From assembly GCF_022808175.1 (NCBI RefSeq), contig NZ_JALGBX010000031.1, forward strand, positions 1 to 64,000: a stretch of 64,000 nt of DNA. The letters run 5' to 3'. Every line of letters begins with the position of its first letter. Positions within the stretch are counted from its first letter, which is position 1. Below the pieces are notes generated by a model that was not told the DNA's origin, ran no database searches, and saw only the letters and a program-made list of their open reading frames with translations. The position numbers and the translations under genes are program-made. Below are positions 61,878-64,000 of the stretch, piece by piece. The stretch comes from Streptomyces sp. AP-93 (GTDB lineage Bacteria > Actinomycetota > Actinomycetes > Streptomycetales > Streptomycetaceae).

Positions 61878-63890
61878 CTACAGCTGCACGAGGGTGACCT
61901 CGGTCGCCTTCACGCTGGTCCACACCGCGGCGCCGTCGACGATTCCCAGTTCGGCGGCGGCCTCGGGGGTGATCTCCGCGACGAGGTCGGGCGCCTGGTC
62001 CGAGCCGACCAGCACGCGCAGCCGGCTTCCCACCGAGGTGATCTCCCGTACGGTGCCGGGCCATACGTTACGAGGGCTGCCGCCCGGGCGGTCCCGGTGC
62101 ACGGACACCGCCTCGGGGGCGATGATCGCCAGTGCCTGAGCCCCTTCGGGCAGCGCCTCGGCCACCACCAGGCGGCCCCCGGCGGCGAGTTCCAGCCCGT
62201 CGGCCGAGGCCGTGCCGGGCCAGGCGTTGCGCCCCAGCATCCGTGCCACCCACGGGGAGCGCGGGTGCCGGGTCACCTCGGAGGGCGGAGCGTCCTGCAG
62301 GGTCCGCCCGTCGGAGAGTACGAGGACCCGGTCGGCCAGGGACACCGCCTCGACGGGGTCGTGCGTGACGATGAGGCAGACCCCGCCGAAGCCGGCCAGA
62401 TGCGTGCGCAGGGTGTGCCGGACCCGGGCGCGGGTGGTCTGGTCCAGGGCGGCGAGCGGCTCGTCGAGCAGCAGCAGCCGGGGCCGGGCGGCCAGCGCGC
62501 GGGCCAGCGCCACCCGCTGGGCCTGCCCGCCGGAGAGCTGGGCGGGCTTGCGGTGGGCGAGGTGCCCGACACCGAGCCGGTCCAGCCAGGCCTGCGCCTC
62601 GGCCCGGGCGGCGGCCCGGGGCACCCGGCGGGCGCGCAGCCCGTACGAGGTGTTGGCGAGCGCGCTCAGGTGCGGGAACAGCGCGCCGTCCTGGGGGACC
62701 CAGGCGACCTGGCGCCGGTGCGGGGGCAGGCCGGTCACGTCGGCGTCGCCGAGCCGGAGCTCGGCATGGGCGCGGGGGGTGAGGCCGAGCAGGGCGCGCA
62801 GCAGGGTGGTCTTGCCGGCGCCGTTCTCGCCGACGACGGCGATGGTGGTGCCGGGTTCGGCGTCGAGGGTGAGCTCGTTGAAACCGGTGACGGTGGCGTG
62901 CAGCGGCCAGTGCCCGCCCTCGGCGCAGGCCCCGGCCGGCGGCCGCCCCTGCTCGGCCGGCTCCGTCGACGAAGACGCCGGGGACGCCGGGGACGCGGGG
63001 GAGCCCGGAATCCCGGGCGGTACGGGGCCCACGGGATCCGGGCCGGAGACCTCCTCGGCGACCACCGGCGCACCGGGGTCCTTGCGGGCGACGGGGGTTC
63101 CCGTCCACCTGCCGCGCAGGGCGATGAGTACGGCCATGGCGATCGCGAGGAGCAGCAGGGACACGGACGTGGCGGCCTCGGGCTGGTCCTGGAGCAGCAG
63201 GTAGACCTGGAGCGGCAGGGTCTGGGTGGTGCCCGGCAGGTTGCCCGCGAAGGTGATGGTGGCGCCGAACTCGCCGAGCGCCCGCGCCCAGGTCAGCGCG
63301 GCTCCGGCGACCAGGCCCGGGGCCACCATCGGCAGCGTCACGGTGAAGAACACGCGCAGCGGCGTGGAACCGAGGGAGGCGGCGGTCTCCTCGTAGCTCG
63401 GCTTGAGCCCGGCGAGCGCGCCCTCCAGGCTGATCACGAGGAAGGGCATCGCGACGAAGGTGGCCGCGACGACCGCGCCGGAGGTGTGGAAGGGCAGCGT
63501 GATGCCGAAGGTGCCCTCCAGCCAGGGTCCGAGCAGCCCGCGCCGGCCGAAACCGAGCAGCAGGGCCACACCACCGACCGTGGGCGGCAGCACCATGGGG
63601 AGCAGGACCAGCGAGCGCACCAGCGCCTTGCCCTTGAACTCGACGCGGGCCAGCAGCCAGGCGAGCGGCACTCCGAAGAGGAGGGAGAAGCCGAGCGCCC
63701 ACAGGGACACGACCAGCGAGAGCCGGAGCGCCTCGACCACACCGGGGCTGGTGAGGTGCGCGCCGAGATCGCTCCACTGGGTGCGGGTGAGGATGCCGAC
63801 GAGCGGCATCAGCAGGAACGCCACGGCGAGCAGCGCGGGGAGCGCCAGAGCCACGGGGGGCCGGGTGCGGTGGGTACGGAGTCTGCTCAT
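61878..63890 (-). CDS. modBC: Fused molybdate ABC permease-ATPase (ModB-ModC)
   Basis: A 670-aa fusion. Residues about 1-260 are a ModB-type permease with six helices and the EAA loop (YEETAASLGSTPLRVFFTVT, ARALGEFGATITFAG). A Pro/Ser-rich linker follows. Residues about 325-550 are a ModC ATPase: AVVGENGAGKTTLLRALLG, QLSGGQAQRVALARALAA and LLLLDEPLAALDQTTR. A TOBE domain (RNVWPGTVREITSVGSRLRV) ends it. ATG 63890 follows AGGAAC. The binding protein ModA is probably just outside the window. Confidence 0.88.
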   Translation of the reverse strand: MSRLRTHRTRPPVALALPALLAVAFLLMPLVGILTRTQWSDLGAHLTSPGVVEALRLSLVVSLWALGFSLLFGVPLAWLLARVEFKGKALVRSLVLLPMVLPPTVGGVALLLGFGRRGLLGPWLEGTFGITLPFHTSGAVVAATFVAMPFLVISLEGALAGLKPSYEETAASLGSTPLRVFFTVTLPMVAPGLVAGAALTWARALGEFGATITFAGNLPGTTQTLPLQVYLLLQDQPEAATSVSLLLLAIAMAVLIALRGRWTGTPVARKDPGAPVVAEEVSGPDPVGPVPPGIPGSPASPASPASSSTEPAEQGRPPAGACAEGGHWPLHATVTGFNELTLDAEPGTTIAVVGENGAGKTTLLRALLGLTPRAHAELRLGDADVTGLPPHRRQVAWVPQDGALFPHLSALANTSYGLRARRVPRAAARAEAQAWLDRLGVGHLAHRKPAQLSGGQAQRVALARALAARPRLLLLDEPLAALDQTTRARVRHTLRTHLAGFGGVCLIVTHDPVEAVSLADRVLVLSDGRTLQDAPPSEVTRHPRSPWVARMLGRNAWPGTASADGLELAAGGRLVVAEALPEGAQALAIIAPEAVSVHRDRPGGSPRNVWPGTVREITSVGSRLRVLVGSDQAPDLVAEITPEAAAELGIVDGAAVWTSVKATEVTLVQL

Positions 63891-64000
63891 GTGGGTTCCT
63901 GGCCGAAGACGTCGGGACGCCACCGGGGACGTCGGGAGGCCCGGGCGGCGTGTGAAGCGTAATGCGGCGGGCGGCACGCGAAGAGGGACCGCCCGTCCCC

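Overview
The window is high-GC actinobacterial DNA, almost certainly Streptomyces. This rests on GC-rich codon use, frequent GTG starts, purine-rich ribosome binding sites and families typical of the genus: a streptophobe-type membrane protein, DUF6777-, DUF6191- and DUF4328-like proteins, a SpoIIE-type phosphatase with PAS, GAF and ATPase domains, and a replication-relaxation protein. No rRNA, tRNA, CRISPR array or replication origin was seen.

The window splits in two. Bases 1 to about 24,180 are an accessory zone full of mobile-element debris. It holds an IS5-type relic that keeps both ends (82-972), an IS982-type relic (to 6087), a Tn3-like transposase tail (6232-6471), one IS5-type insertion with matching ends and a 3-bp target duplication (7518-8631), a transposase N-terminal fragment (10745-10969), a further IS5-type transposase (11196-12050), an IS21-ended unit carrying an aminoglycoside phosphotransferase gene (17851-19388) and an IS110 C-terminal relic (23007-23564). 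Between them lie small cargo modules: an MMPL exporter divergent from a two-component pair; an HxlR regulator with two palindromic operators facing a truncated AhpD-like gene and an EthD gene; a decayed tandem family of secreted proteins; a TetR/SnoaL pair; a micro-operon (30-aa peptide plus two-TM protein) divergent from a large HTH/helical-repeat protein; a secreted beta-helix protein; a broken pentapeptide-repeat membrane gene between long inverted repeats; and a lone WapI-type immunity gene. The zone ends inside a truncated ADP-ribosylglycohydrolase gene at about 24,180.

From about 24.2 kb to the end the gene order is compact and mostly intact, as expected of a chromosomal backbone. In order: TetR/flavin monooxygenase with a clear operator palindrome; VOC protein; membrane protein, Lnt and Nudix; secreted serine protease; channel-like membrane protein; GT39-like mannosyltransferase; a GNAT-AAA+ fusion; a DUF6191-like protein; a Ser/Thr kinase translationally coupled to a membrane-anchored partner; a Tm-1-like protein; Nudix; a CDF metal exporter; an FHA-FHA-ABC exporter in an operon with a small protein and a second Ser/Thr kinase; a frameshifted FG-GAP gene; streptophobe and DUF6777 proteins; an NlpC/P60 hydrolase; an SPFH protein; a SpoIIE-type phosphatase convergent with a DUF4328 gene that finds no nearby stop; a large secreted NAGPA-domain protein; VOC; a short UvrA paralogue; and a fused ModB-ModC transporter.

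The themes of the right part are phosphosignalling (two Ser/Thr kinases, FHA domains, a PP2C-type phosphatase), envelope biology (Lnt, mannosyltransferase, NlpC/P60, NAGPA) and small-molecule efflux or uptake. The left part looks like an integration hot spot, perhaps a chromosome arm, where repeated IS insertion and deletion left truncated genes and junction scars.
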